This document shows positions 36,701-44,834 of a stretch of 64,000 nucleotides of DNA, in pieces. Within the stretch, counting starts at the first letter, position 1. The number at the start of each line of letters is the position of its first letter. This DNA is from JBKBUF01 sp046290815 (GTDB taxonomy: Bacteria > Bacteroidota > Bacteroidia > Cytophagales > Cytophagaceae), in NCBI GenBank assembly GCA_046290815.1, contig JBKBUF010000023.1, forward strand, positions 1-64,000, given 5' to 3'. The position numbers and the translations under genes are program-made. Below the pieces are notes generated by a model. The model ran no database searches. It had not been told where the DNA came from and saw nothing but the letters and a program-made list of their open reading frames with translations.

Positions 36701-39700
36701 ATTTATTGATGGTTCAGCAACCGTGGCGACAGGCGCAACATGGACCACTAACGGAACGGGTACATTTACAGCAGTGGCTGATCCGTATGACATCAGATAT
36801 GTTATGTCAGCGAATGATAAGACATCAGGATTGGTTACTCTTACTATGACTACTACAGGAAACGGAACATGTAATCCTGTAAGTTCGTCAATGAATCTGA
36901 CAATCACTCCTGCACCAAGTATTTCTGCAAGTGCTGCTTCATCTTGTTCTGATTCACCTTCGATTCCTTTAATTGTAAATACAACTGTAGTAACTCAGGG
37001 AGTTTGGACTACCTCAGGATCCGGAACCTTTGATCCTAATACTACAACTTTAAATGTTACTTACGAGCCTTCAGATATGGATATTGAAGAGAAGATAGTT
37101 ACTTTAATAGTAACCTCTACTGACCATGGCATATGTGAAGCTGTAAAAGATACTGTGGTTTTAAATATTATTCCGGCACCAAAAGCTGATGCAGGGCCGG
37201 ATCAAATTGTATGTTCTGATGTGACAGGTGTAGTACTTGCCGGAAATCTTGATAATGCTAATGTCGGTTTATGGACAACCTCTGGTACCGGAAGTTTTCT
37301 TCCAAATGCAAATGCATTAGATGCTACTTATGTTCCTTCAGCTGCTGATACAACAGCCGGTTCCGTTACTCTTACATTAACAACGGTGGACAATGGAATT
37401 TGTAATGCGCATTCAGACCAGATGGTTATTACATTAACGGATGCCCCTACTGTGGAGGCTGGTCCTGCAATCATTTGTATTACCGGAACTGCAGTAGAAT
37501 TGTCGGGTAGAATAACAACAGCAACTCAGGCTACCTGGTCAACTACCAATGGTACAGGAAATTTTACTAATAATGTAAATGATCTGAATGTGACTTACAA
37601 TCTGTCTTTAGCAGATCAGGGACTTGGCTCCATCACTATCAGATTAACAACTACCGGTGGTTTAGGCACATGTAATCCTGTACAAGATAACATAACGGTA
37701 AATATTGCGGATGCACCAAGAGCAATAGCCGGGGCACCAATCGAAATATGCGCAGATGCTGCCAATGTTACATTAAATGGTGGTTTACATATATCAACTA
37801 CAGGTGTATGGACTACAACCGGTACAGGAACATTTGATGATGCAACAAAAACCAATGCAGTATATACACCTTCAAATGCTGACACTGCAGCTCATTCAGT
37901 AAAACTGGTACTGACAACAACTGATAATGGGGTTTGTGGTCCACACTCTGATACATTGAACCTAACTATTAAACCAAAACCAATTGTTTCTGCAGGACCT
38001 GCAAGTATTTGTGCAGACCAGATAAACATCCCGATTGCCGGCTCGGTGCTTCATGCAGGAGGAGGAAGATGGACAACTTCAGGATCGGGTTCTTTCGCAA
38101 ATGATGGAAGTCTTTCAACCACATATTCTCCATCAAATAATGATCGAGATGATCAGGTGGTCACACTTACCTTAACTTCAGAAAACCATGGTTCATGTAA
38201 TGCGGTCTCTTCAACCATGACCCTTAATCTTAGACCTGCACCGACTGCAAATGCAGGAGGGCCACTAACGATATGTGCTGACAGAGATCAAATAAATATC
38301 AATGGATCTATAGGAGGAATTGCAACCGGCGGGCTTTGGTCAACGAGCGGTAGCGGTACATTCTCTCCAAACAATGACCCGGTGACTATCTATAATATTT
38401 CCCAGGCTGATAAAGATGCCGGTTCTGTTGTTTTAACCCTTCGTTCAACAGGTAACGGAGTTTGTAATGAAGCGGTTTCAACTGCAGCAATTACCATTAC
38501 ACCTGCTCCGGTAGTAAATCCGGGATCGGATATAACAATATGTGCGGATGCAGTCAATGTGAATCTGAATGGAAATATTACTGCCGGTGCAACCCAGGGT
38601 ACCTGGACATCATCTGGTGACGGTTCATTTGGTGATGCCAATATGCTTACTACAACTTATGCACCTGGCGTAAATGACAGACAAGTAAATGGTACTAACA
38701 ATGTTGTTCTGCTTACTTTAACCACAACGAACCATGGCATTTGTAATGCTGTGGCCAGAACTATAAACCTTACTATAACTCCAACTCCTACAATTGATGC
38801 AGGTCCTGCAAGTGTTTGCTCTGACGCACCGGGAATAAGATTAACAGGAATGGCTACGGTTGCTACCGGAGGATCATGGACGACATCAGGGGATGGAAAT
38901 TTCGCACCAAATGCTAATTCATTAATTGTAACTTATATACCCGGAGATCAGGATAGGATAGATGGAGTTGTAAATCTGGCGGTGGTTTCAACGGGCCATG
39001 GTACTTGTAATGCTGTAAATGATAATATTACTTTAAACCTTGTGCCTGCGCCAAGGGTGGATCTTGGAGCAGACAGAATTATTTGCAGAGACAACAATAC
39101 TATAACCTTAAACTCCGCTTTGATAGGTGCGACAGGTATTCAGTGGAGTCACAATGGTGCAGGAAGTTTCAATAGCAACACTGCTTCTGCTCCTGTATAT
39201 TCAATAGATCCTGCTGATAAAACCGCAGGAAGTGTTCTGTTTACAGCTGTTACTACGGGCAATGGTCCATGTAATCAGCATGAGGATCAGATGTTGCTTA
39301 CATTTACAAATGCTCCGACCGCAGATGCGGGTGGGCCTGTCACGATATGTGCTGATACCAGAACGATCCCTGTAAATGCTACAGTTACTGTTGCTTCAGG
39401 AGGAAACTGGACTACTTCAGGAACGGGTACTTTTAGTCCTTCAGCAAACAGTCTGAATGCTACATATATTGCTTCAGATTCGGATACCCTTGCAGGAACC
39501 ATAACCCTGACTTTGACAACAACCGGTAATGGCAACTGTTCTGCTGTATCAAGCAATAAGGTGATTACAATTACAGATGCACCAACGGTTAATCCGGGTT
39601 CGGACAGAACTGTATGCGAAAATACCACGGGTGTTCCTTTGACCGGTGCAATCACAGTTGCCGGAGGAGGACAATGGATTACTTCAGGAGGTGGTACATT

Positions 39701-42700
39701 TAATCCTTCCGATGTGGCCATGAATGCCACTTACGTTCCTTCAGCTGCAGACATACTTGATAGCGTTGTAGTGATCACTTTAAGGACAACCAATAATGGT
39801 TTGTGTCAGGAACATTCACGAAATTTTACATTATATATAAATCCTCAACCGAAAGTATTTGCCGGCTTTGATCAGACTGTCTGCGGCGATGCAGGTACAA
39901 TACCGGTTAGCGGAACAGTAACTTTAGCTTCAGGTGGTACATGGTCATCTCTAGGTACCGGTACTTTTGCTGATGATGCATCACTGCAAACTACATATAC
40001 ATTGACGACTGCAGATACTACAGCAGGTGCTGTCACTTTGAGATTAACCTCTGCTGCATTTGAATCATGTGCACCAGTGGTGGATGAGGTGGTTGTAACC
40101 ATTACTGATGCTCCTGCTATCAATGCCGGAAATGATCATGTTATATGTGCTGATTCTTCAAGAATTCAGTTTAACGTACAATATACCGTTGCATCAGGAG
40201 TGGAATGGAGATCGTCAGGTACAGGTGTATTCTCACCTAATGCATTTGTTGATAATCCGGTTTATTTCCCTTCAGCTGCAGATACTACAGCTGGTACAGT
40301 TACTATCACAGCTTTATCAACAGGTAACGGAACCTGCGGACCCGTACAAAGCTCCTTCGATATTACCATTAATCCTGTACCGTTGGTTTTCGCAGGCCAG
40401 GATATAACAGTATGTGCAGATGCAGGTACGGTTAATCTTTCCGGAATAGTATTGAATGCAACAGGAGGTACATGGTCCGGAGGTGCAGGTAGCTTCGCCG
40501 ATGCTAATAATTTAAACACTACTTATAATATCGCTCCTCAGGATATAACTGCAGGAAATGTAGTATTGGCTCTTACCAGTACAGGTATGGGAACATGTAA
40601 TCCGGTAACAGATTATATCAGAATAACTATTACTCCGGCTCCGACAATAAATGCTGGTCCGTCTCAAACAATATGTGCCGATGCCAGTGGTGTTGCACTA
40701 AACGGATCAGTTACAGTTGCAGGAGGTGCTGTCTGGTCAACCTCAGGTTCCGGAAGCTTTATTCCTGATGCAAATACATTAATTGCAACTTATGTTCCTG
40801 ACAATTCGGAAAAACCAGGCAATGTTACACTTACCCTTACTTCTACGGCCAATGGTTTATGTAATGCTGTAACAAGCCAGATGCAGGTTACAATTACCCC
40901 TGCGCCAACTGCGTCAACAGGATCAGATTTGACAATATGTGCCGATTCAGATGGTGCACCAATATCAGGAGTGATAACTGTTGCAGCCGGAGGTTTATGG
41001 ACTACAAGCGGATCCGGAATTTTCAGTCCGTCTCCAACAGCACTGAATGCAACATATGTTCCATCTGCTACTGATATAGTTTTAGGAACTGTTAGTCTGA
41101 CCCTGACAACACAAGGTAATGGTTCTTGTAATCCTGTTTCAAGTTCCAAAGTCATTACTATAACTCCTTTACCAACTGTGGCAGCCGGTTCTGATAAAAC
41201 AATATGTGCCGATGCAAATTCGGTTGCAATTTCCGGCTCTGTTACCTTCGCTTCGGGCGGACAATGGTCAACAAGCGGATCAGGAACATTTGTAAATATC
41301 AATTCATTAAATACTTCATATCAGCCCTCCGCTGCTGACAGAACTTCAGGAGTTGTGAGATTAACCCTTACAACCATGGGTACAGGAAACTGTAAAACTT
41401 ATACAGATGACTTACTGGTTAACATAACACCTGCTCCGACCATTAATGTCGGTCCGGCACAATTAATATGTGCCGATGCAGGAACTATAAGTCTTAATGC
41501 TTCTGTAACTATCGCTTCAGGAGTATCCTGGTCAACTAACGGAACAGGAGTATTTGCTCCAAGCTTCCAGGGATTGAATACAGGGTATTTGCTTTCTGCG
41601 GCTGATACAACAGCAAGGATAGTAACTTTGATTGCTACTAGTACCGGCAACGGATTATGTAATGCGGTAACTGCATCGAAGGTGTTTACCATAGCACCTG
41701 CTCCGGTGGTTCGCGGGGGTTCTGCATCTATGTGTGCCGACCAGAATGGAGTAGGACTAACCGGCTCGGTTGCCAACGCTCAAGGAGGTAGATGGACTAC
41801 TTCCGGTACAGGCACTTTTGCTCCAAACGCATTTACTCTAAATGCTTCATACTTCCCTTCTGCTGCAGATATGGCAAATGGAAAAGCAACGCTAACATTG
41901 AGCTCGGAAGGCAATGGTACATGTAACCCGGTAACTTCACAGTTTAACCTGATTATTACACCGCTTCCGATTGCTGATGCCGGCCCGGACATTCATGTGT
42001 GCCGTGGCAATTCAGCTCAGTTGGTAGCAAGAGCAACCAATGATGTGAGATATAGCTGGTATACCATAAACAATGTACTAATTGCAGATACTTTCATTAT
42101 CAATGTGATTGCTAATTCCGATACATCTTTCATTTTGAGAGTGGTGGACAGCAAAGGATGTGAGGTATCGGATATTATTAATGTAAATGTTGTTGATCCA
42201 CCTGTATTTGCTCTAAATGACCAGGTATGTTATGAAAGAAACCTTGTGCTGAATGCTCAGCCAAACCCGGTACCGGCTTTCGGGGTGTATCAATGGTATA
42301 GAGGAGACACATTGTTATTTAACCAGACTTTGACAACCCATACTGTACAGAAGTTCGGAACTCACAAAATAGAATATTCATTTGACCGATGCAGAGTATC
42401 AGATCAGATAGATGTAACACCTGCTCCAATTCTGAATGCTCAGGATAAAATTACCTGTACAGGAAGTCCGGTCACAATTACAGTTGCAAGTATTCCTGCA
42501 ACAGGAATGACTTATTCCTGGACCCACAATGGGGCTGCACTAGGAAATAATGCTGCTTCCATTACTTTCAATGCACTGGCTGATTCCAATTATTACCATG
42601 TTTCAGTTTCAGACGGATTCGGCTGTACCAGTAGAGATACTATAAGAGTGTATGGTGCACCTGTACCTGTTATGGCCATCGAAGATCAGCAGGCTTGTAT

Positions 42701-43406
42701 CTTTGAAACTGTAATTCTTGATGCAAGGCCGGTAAACATCGCGAATATTGATGCATTGAATCCGGTGTATGTATGGCATATTGATGATCAGTTGAGTCAG
42801 CATAGTAAAGATTCACTGCATACAACTAAGCCCGGCAAATTTAAAGTTGAACTGACCATAGGGGAGTGTTCTACATCAGATTCATCAGTAGTCCGCTTTA
42901 ATCCGCTGCCAATACCAGATAATGAATGGACGGTAAGATATTGTAAAGAATCAGATGGTTCAAAAGCACTGGATGCCGGACCTGCTACCAGCTATTTGTG
43001 GCTCGCTACAGGTGGGACAGGAAGGACAGAAGTGTTTACAGATCCGGGTGTCTATTACTTCAGAATATTCAATGAGTTCAGTTGTTCTGTCATAGACTCG
43101 ATGGAACTAAGAGATGTATGTCCTCCAAGATTGTTTGTGCCAAATGCCTTCCTGCCGGATCAGGCTGCACCTAACAACAGGTTTGAGGTATTCGGTAGAT
43201 ATTTTGCCGGATATAGTATGACAATATTCAACAGATGGGGAGAAATCATCTTCTATACAGAAGATCCGGAACACTTCTGGGATGGTAATTATCTGGGAGA
43301 ACCAATGCCGGCAGGCGTTTATCCTTACATCATCAAATTCCGTGGTATCGGAGAAGAAGATAAAGGATCTATGGATAAAAAAGGAAGTGTAACGCTAATC
43401 AGGTAG
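27780..43406 (+). CDS. Giant repetitive surface adhesin with T9SS type B C-terminal sorting domain
   Basis: A 5208-residue secreted protein, probably exported by the Sec system, moved across the outer membrane by the type IX system and held on the cell surface. ATG 27780 gives a clear signal peptide (ending about TTSFAA); an upstream in-frame start lacks this. An N-terminal beta domain (about 30-180) and a SprB-like repeat (GGAPPYTYEWSTGETT, about 430-465) come first. Then come 48 repeats of about 88 residues (about 482-4727), four further Ig/PKD-like domains, and the gliding-motility-associated C-terminal domain (about 5118-5208: VPNAFLP, NRWGEIIF, FWDGNY, AGVYPY). A PorP/SprF-like gene follows 12 bases later, as usual for type B cargo. 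Role in adhesion or gliding is inferred. Confidence 0.93.
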   Translation: MKFHLFRLFFSSLFATVFLFNGLTTSFAAPPAGTNVSNNTNGLAKTDLSAGSTNQAIIGFSISGTVANTMTSVTFPLNSTPVGKFVNPRLFSSTDNTFATTADNTNIGGTVNVTATNIQFTGLNQTIDNTVRYYYLVVDINPAVTTSTPTIRPSLTQANIGMTTANVNNFSITGQTYSFYQFCTGDVPTHNVNLTGQPGGSWLSPSDSRKGICCGLNPDSPDNLRCVEFLVTLDPGSQGIRFEIATGAEPSGSMGWQLECTLPEKPVGQDICLDGVGPHRVTFCKPGNNPNSYRIVSIPRPQVSPPVVVSDGCTSTLTATGYNVASIVWTAVGASPDPNQALTPAQTTLYNSYLSCTNACPVVTARYQVGAPDYVDYRVSGTPLGGCDLTPVSFTTRVYFVNDKTATIMPLEPTICFGGTHTTITAVGTGGAPPYTYEWSTGETTQSINVSSVGTYSVIIRDTTSCPAATASRNVTAYLSPITANAGPDVNSCSNNANVVLNGSVSQATGGIWSGGAGSYQPNNTSLVATYVPTPAEISAGNPISHTLTTTGNGSCPAESDQAIQTITPAPTVNIGGNRSLCANNANVAFNPVIANNPTSVQWVGGAGTFFPDRNTAVATYTPTATEISNGSVQLTLVVSKTGCNNVSDQATITFTPAPTATAGANQTVCYNNANVSLNGNVTIAGGGQWTTSGTGTFANANSTITTYTPSDADKNNGPITLTLTTTSNNNCLAVSSQMQVSFTPAPTISAGPNRTVCRNNADVALSGNVTVATGGVWTTSGSGTFSNANALQTTYTPSEAEKSGVVTLTLTSTGHGNCSAVTSQMQISFTASPTANAGANQSRCSNNPNVTLNGAVTIATGGEWTSSGSGSFANSGALATTYLPSATDISNGNVVLTLTTTGNGTCNPVSSPMTVNFTASPTANTGGNRTICADLNSITLNGAVTVAGGGQWTTSGTGTFSNANALNTTYTPSAQDRTNGNVTLTLTTTSNDNCNAVQNSMLLTITPAPTVSAGANRLVCANNPSVVLNGNVTVATGGTWSGGSGTFSPNANTLNATYTPSQAEINAGQANLTLTTTGSGSCQEVSSNMTITITPAPTANAGDDVFLCANNPNVSLAGAVTIAGGGQWSGTGGTFVPSVNDLNATYIPSQAEINSMFAQLILTTTDNNLCLPVRDTIFVVFNPAPTVNAGAPRSICSNNPAIALNPTITGNFATAQWSGGAGTYSPNSTTAISTYTPTAQEISSGNMNLTLTVLESGCLPVSSQLSITFTPAPTVNPGPTRTVCANNPAVNLSGEVTVATGGTWSGGNGTFNPGAANLITTYTPSATEISNGSLTLTLTSTNNGNCLAVSQPLTINITPAPTSNAGANQSVCANNATAVLSGSVGVVTGGVWSTSGTGTFSPINNTLNASYFPSDADKTAGNVTLTLTTSDNGNCLPVQSSKILTITPAPVANSGGATSICANRASLALNGNVTVSTGGTWTGGAGTFSPDANTLNATYTPSAAEINNRSFTLTLVTTGNGNCNFVSDNLAVTITEAPTVSAGSDLTVCGNVNSVALQGSVTIATGGTWTSTGTGSFSPNANTVAASYVPSAADKTAGNSILLTLTSSGNGNCNAVSDQMTMSFTGVPEIQAGPNKTVCTNDLPIVLEGVGSPAVWSGGNGTYSPNANTLNASYQPSSAEITAGQVTLTLTTIPFGACPAISDNVTISIPQGPVVSAGGNQTVCGDVTGVQLIGNVQNAGAGLWSSTGTGTFSPSNSALTVTYNPSAADRTVGNVTLRLTSDQNGFCSPESNTMVLTITPPPTINAGPPQTVCADVAGVQLAGTVTVATGATWTTSGSGNFLPNNTTLNATYDPSDADTLAGSVTLTLTSTGNGTCQAVSSNMVITITDAPTANAGANQTVCSDVDFIVLSGTVTTATGGRWSTTGSGTFSPNDVSLTTSYYPSAADRSLTSLTFTLTSTGNGTCNPVSRNTVVTITPKPVVNAGTDVTVCADVNNVVLNAASVSNASGGTWTTDGTGSFDDNAVVNATYQLSNADKTKGIVVLTLQSTGSGICAAVTDQMIITVTPAPTAGVGPNRTVCADVGSVPLSGNISIATGGIWSTSGSGTFVPNNTTLNASYQPSNADTTAKLVTITLTSTGNGTCNAVTSSFDLSITPVPVINLGAAATICADSSFVPLSASVLHATGGTWSSSGNGSFAPNANTLNASYYPGGNDITSGNVTLTFTSSGHGTCNAVQATKQVTITPAPTANAGGNLTVCADITGIPLNGQVTIAGGGIWSTTGTGSFQPDNTTLTATYVPSQADKNAGSVTLTLTTTNSGTCKNVSSNKIITITPAPTVNAGPDLSVCADRNSVNLNGSVTVATGGTWTTSGSGTFSPDANQLLVNYFPSAADRTSGNVTLTLTSTGNGTCNAVTSSMNLQITPAPTINAGGNQTVCADVTGVSIAGNVTVAGGGRWTTTGTGSFAPNDISLTATYVPSAADKSAGGVTLTLTSTDNGSCNAVTSQSVITISPAPTANAGLNQNVCANTSGVALTGFVTTATGGVWSTASGTGTFIPNANTLNATFVPSALQINAGVANLTLTTTGNGTCAAVTSTMRINLQPVPVVSAGPDQDVCASVNSVPLNASMSNAGGVQWSTSGSGTFLPNATTLLATYQPSAADKIAGQVNLSIATTGNANCAAATHSMTLRFTPVPSVDAGPEAVCSNAANIPLSGTVAIASGVTWSTLGTGTFSSTTSLNTSYTPSADDITAQTVRVVITSTGNASCAPARDTIILSLVPPPVANAGNDRIRCANAGGVALNGSVIGATGGTWSSTGGGTFSPNANTLNATYTPSFADISNGTAVLTLTTTGIGLCNPHSDNMEITITPAPTANAGANETFCADVVSVPLTGNVTVATGGSWTTSGSGTFINQNSLNATYQPSAADKNGNVTLTLTTTGNGGCVAVTSQKVISFTPAPTASAGPDITICADANALFIDGSATVATGATWTTNGTGTFTAVADPYDIRYVMSANDKTSGLVTLTMTTTGNGTCNPVSSSMNLTITPAPSISASAASSCSDSPSIPLIVNTTVVTQGVWTTSGSGTFDPNTTTLNVTYEPSDMDIEEKIVTLIVTSTDHGICEAVKDTVVLNIIPAPKADAGPDQIVCSDVTGVVLAGNLDNANVGLWTTSGTGSFLPNANALDATYVPSAADTTAGSVTLTLTTVDNGICNAHSDQMVITLTDAPTVEAGPAIICITGTAVELSGRITTATQATWSTTNGTGNFTNNVNDLNVTYNLSLADQGLGSITIRLTTTGGLGTCNPVQDNITVNIADAPRAIAGAPIEICADAANVTLNGGLHISTTGVWTTTGTGTFDDATKTNAVYTPSNADTAAHSVKLVLTTTDNGVCGPHSDTLNLTIKPKPIVSAGPASICADQINIPIAGSVLHAGGGRWTTSGSGSFANDGSLSTTYSPSNNDRDDQVVTLTLTSENHGSCNAVSSTMTLNLRPAPTANAGGPLTICADRDQININGSIGGIATGGLWSTSGSGTFSPNNDPVTIYNISQADKDAGSVVLTLRSTGNGVCNEAVSTAAITITPAPVVNPGSDITICADAVNVNLNGNITAGATQGTWTSSGDGSFGDANMLTTTYAPGVNDRQVNGTNNVVLLTLTTTNHGICNAVARTINLTITPTPTIDAGPASVCSDAPGIRLTGMATVATGGSWTTSGDGNFAPNANSLIVTYIPGDQDRIDGVVNLAVVSTGHGTCNAVNDNITLNLVPAPRVDLGADRIICRDNNTITLNSALIGATGIQWSHNGAGSFNSNTASAPVYSIDPADKTAGSVLFTAVTTGNGPCNQHEDQMLLTFTNAPTADAGGPVTICADTRTIPVNATVTVASGGNWTTSGTGTFSPSANSLNATYIASDSDTLAGTITLTLTTTGNGNCSAVSSNKVITITDAPTVNPGSDRTVCENTTGVPLTGAITVAGGGQWITSGGGTFNPSDVAMNATYVPSAADILDSVVVITLRTTNNGLCQEHSRNFTLYINPQPKVFAGFDQTVCGDAGTIPVSGTVTLASGGTWSSLGTGTFADDASLQTTYTLTTADTTAGAVTLRLTSAAFESCAPVVDEVVVTITDAPAINAGNDHVICADSSRIQFNVQYTVASGVEWRSSGTGVFSPNAFVDNPVYFPSAADTTAGTVTITALSTGNGTCGPVQSSFDITINPVPLVFAGQDITVCADAGTVNLSGIVLNATGGTWSGGAGSFADANNLNTTYNIAPQDITAGNVVLALTSTGMGTCNPVTDYIRITITPAPTINAGPSQTICADASGVALNGSVTVAGGAVWSTSGSGSFIPDANTLIATYVPDNSEKPGNVTLTLTSTANGLCNAVTSQMQVTITPAPTASTGSDLTICADSDGAPISGVITVAAGGLWTTSGSGIFSPSPTALNATYVPSATDIVLGTVSLTLTTQGNGSCNPVSSSKVITITPLPTVAAGSDKTICADANSVAISGSVTFASGGQWSTSGSGTFVNINSLNTSYQPSAADRTSGVVRLTLTTMGTGNCKTYTDDLLVNITPAPTINVGPAQLICADAGTISLNASVTIASGVSWSTNGTGVFAPSFQGLNTGYLLSAADTTARIVTLIATSTGNGLCNAVTASKVFTIAPAPVVRGGSASMCADQNGVGLTGSVANAQGGRWTTSGTGTFAPNAFTLNASYFPSAADMANGKATLTLSSEGNGTCNPVTSQFNLIITPLPIADAGPDIHVCRGNSAQLVARATNDVRYSWYTINNVLIADTFIINVIANSDTSFILRVVDSKGCEVSDIINVNVVDPPVFALNDQVCYERNLVLNAQPNPVPAFGVYQWYRGDTLLFNQTLTTHTVQKFGTHKIEYSFDRCRVSDQIDVTPAPILNAQDKITCTGSPVTITVASIPATGMTYSWTHNGAALGNNAASITFNALADSNYYHVSVSDGFGCTSRDTIRVYGAPVPVMAIEDQQACIFETVILDARPVNIANIDALNPVYVWHIDDQLSQHSKDSLHTTKPGKFKVELTIGECSTSDSSVVRFNPLPIPDNEWTVRYCKESDGSKALDAGPATSYLWLATGGTGRTEVFTDPGVYYFRIFNEFSCSVIDSMELRDVCPPRLFVPNAFLPDQAAPNNRFEVFGRYFAGYSMTIFNRWGEIIFYTEDPEHFWDGNYLGEPMPAGVYPYIIKFRGIGEEDKGSMDKKGSVTLIR
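29223..41960 (+). repeat. 48 tandem coding repeats of about 265 bp (88 aa)
   Basis: Each unit follows the pattern APTxNAGxxxTVCAD...LxGxVTVATGGxWTTSG... TYxPSAADKxxGxVTLTLTTTGNGTCNAVS...ITP. A Cys near the start and a second about 60 residues later are present in all 48 units I read, suggesting one disulfide per unit. The units look like Ig-like beta sandwiches. DNA copies are diverged, so exact nucleotide identity is low. A 49th, degenerate unit starts at 41961. Confidence 0.95.
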
Positions 43407-43418
43407 TACCATCTGTAA

Positions 43419-44660
43419 ATGAAAATGAAAATGAAAAAATTTATATACATATTCGTTTTGTTAGGCTCTGTTCTTACAGTGCATGCTCAGGATCCTCAGT
43501 TTTCACAGTTTTATGAGGTTCCGACCTATCTTAACCCTGCTTTTGCAGGCGGCTCTCATCATTACAGAGGTATATTTCATCAGCGGATGCAATGGCCATC
43601 ACTGGATGCAAGGTACATCACCACATTTTTCTCTGCTGATAAATATTTCAATGAAGCAAAAAGCGGTGTGGGTCTTACAGTGATGCAGGATATTCAGGAA
43701 AGAAGCGGTCATATCAAATCCACCAATGTTTCTCTTCAGTATGCCTATGAGCTTCATGTGAATAGATGGCTAACAGTAAGACCGGGTGTGCAGTTGGGAT
43801 ATCTTACCAGAAATGTAAACTGGAACAATCTGACCATTCCGCAGCAGTATGATGATAATGGCATGAATGGACAAGCTGGTTTGTATTCGGGCAATATGCG
43901 TACTCACATGGCGGATGTTTCATCAGGTATAGTAGGATATACCAACAATACATTCTTCGGTGTTTCTGCCCATCATCTTAACAGACCGAATGAATCCTTT
44001 GTAGGCGGAGTATCCAGGCTTCCTGTAAAATACACTTTAATGGCAGGACATAAGATACCATTGGTGCATACCAAGCACATGGCCTATCTGGAATCAGAGA
44101 AGGATATAAGTATTACCCCGACAGTACATTATAAATTTCAGGGGAAGTCAGACCAGCTGGATATAGGCTCCTATTTCAACTATGATCAGTTTTTCTGTGC
44201 TTTATGGTACAGAGGTATTCCCTTCAAACGCTATGAGCGTTTGCAGAATAATGAATCTATGGTGGCACACGTAGGATACAGATATGAAGGATTGAGTGTA
44301 GGATACAGTTATGATTTTGTAGTGTCGAAGCTGACGGGTGCAAATCCACGAGGTGCTCATGAGATCAACATTACCTATATCATATTAAAGAAACATAAGA
44401 ACAATAAGCCGATGCGGGTCCTTCCATGCCCGAACTTTTATAAGAAAACTACAGATAAACACCATCTGGAGAATCATCATCACGATGGACATTATAAGCA
44501 TAACAATGCATTGCCTGGACAAAAACCAACGCATCACCAGCATCCGGGTCAACATGCTCCGGGAGCCCAGAAAAAAGGAGCTCATGGCACCCATGGTACT
44601 CATGGTACCCATGGTCACGGAAACCACCACAACGTGCCTAAAAAGAAGAAACATTTTTAG
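43419..44660 (+). CDS. PorP/SprF-family T9SS partner with His-rich tail
   Basis: A 413-residue outer-membrane beta-barrel protein. A signal peptide (ending VHAQ) is followed by DPQFSQFYEVPTYLNPAFAGG, the hallmark PorP/SprF opening, and the barrel continues to about residue 330. SprF-like proteins help secrete or anchor type B T9SS cargo, and the cargo gene lies directly upstream. The last 70-80 residues are unusual: many His, Gly and Lys, including GTHGTHGTHGHGNHH, ending in a Lys-rich run, well beyond the family's usual length of about 300-330. The tail may bind metal or the cargo. A terminator follows. Confidence 0.92.
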   Translation: MKMKMKKFIYIFVLLGSVLTVHAQDPQFSQFYEVPTYLNPAFAGGSHHYRGIFHQRMQWPSLDARYITTFFSADKYFNEAKSGVGLTVMQDIQERSGHIKSTNVSLQYAYELHVNRWLTVRPGVQLGYLTRNVNWNNLTIPQQYDDNGMNGQAGLYSGNMRTHMADVSSGIVGYTNNTFFGVSAHHLNRPNESFVGGVSRLPVKYTLMAGHKIPLVHTKHMAYLESEKDISITPTVHYKFQGKSDQLDIGSYFNYDQFFCALWYRGIPFKRYERLQNNESMVAHVGYRYEGLSVGYSYDFVVSKLTGANPRGAHEINITYIILKKHKNNKPMRVLPCPNFYKKTTDKHHLENHHHDGHYKHNNALPGQKPTHHQHPGQHAPGAQKKGAHGTHGTHGTHGHGNHHNVPKKKKHF

Positions 44661-44695
44661 GTGATGAAAGTATAACGAGCTAGTCTTAAGTAATT

Positions 44696-44733
44696 TAACC
44701 CCTGGAATAAACATTATTTTATTTCAGGGGTTA
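44696..44733 (+). terminator. Strong hairpin terminator of the adhesin-SprF operon
   Basis: Arms 44696-44711 (TAACCCCTGGAATAAA) and 44718-44733 pair over 16 bp with one G-U, with a 6-base loop (CATTAT). TTTATTTG follows. It closes the adhesin/SprF unit. Confidence 0.85.
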
Positions 44734-44784
44734 TTTATTTGTCCGGTCTTTCAAAATTACAACCTGTTGAAATATCCGGTATTT

Positions 44785-44834
44785 AACCGTTGCCTTTAAT
44801 CTTTTAACGGTTTGCATTTTTTTTGTTAAAAGAT
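44785..44834 (+). promoter_or_regulatory. Two overlapping inverted repeats upstream of the DUF2064-like gene
   Basis: AACCGTT (44785-44791) pairs with AACGGTT (44806-44812), and ATCTTTTAAC (44799-44808) pairs with GTTAAAAGAT (44825-44834). The two hairpins share 44806-44808 and cannot form together. A TTTG at 44811-44814 may be the -33 box of the gene starting at 44858. Confidence 0.35.

Noticed and set aside
29223..41960. CRISPR array.
   Set aside because: The repeats are about 265 bp, diverged, in frame and coding; there is no short constant repeat with unique spacers. The heptad arrays have no spacers either.
30689..41992. Many antisense open frames of 60-180 codons opposite the adhesin, for example 34406-34921, 35204-35728, 35774-36325 and 40790-41302.
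   Set aside because: They repeat with the same period as the coding repeats, have Val/Pro-rich composition and no family motif. They come from the codon pattern of the repeats on the other strand.
44385..44714. Minus-strand frame opposite the His-rich tail of the PorP/SprF protein.
   Set aside because: A shadow of the CAT/CAC-rich coding strand (Met/Val-rich), and it runs through the strong terminator at 44696-44733.
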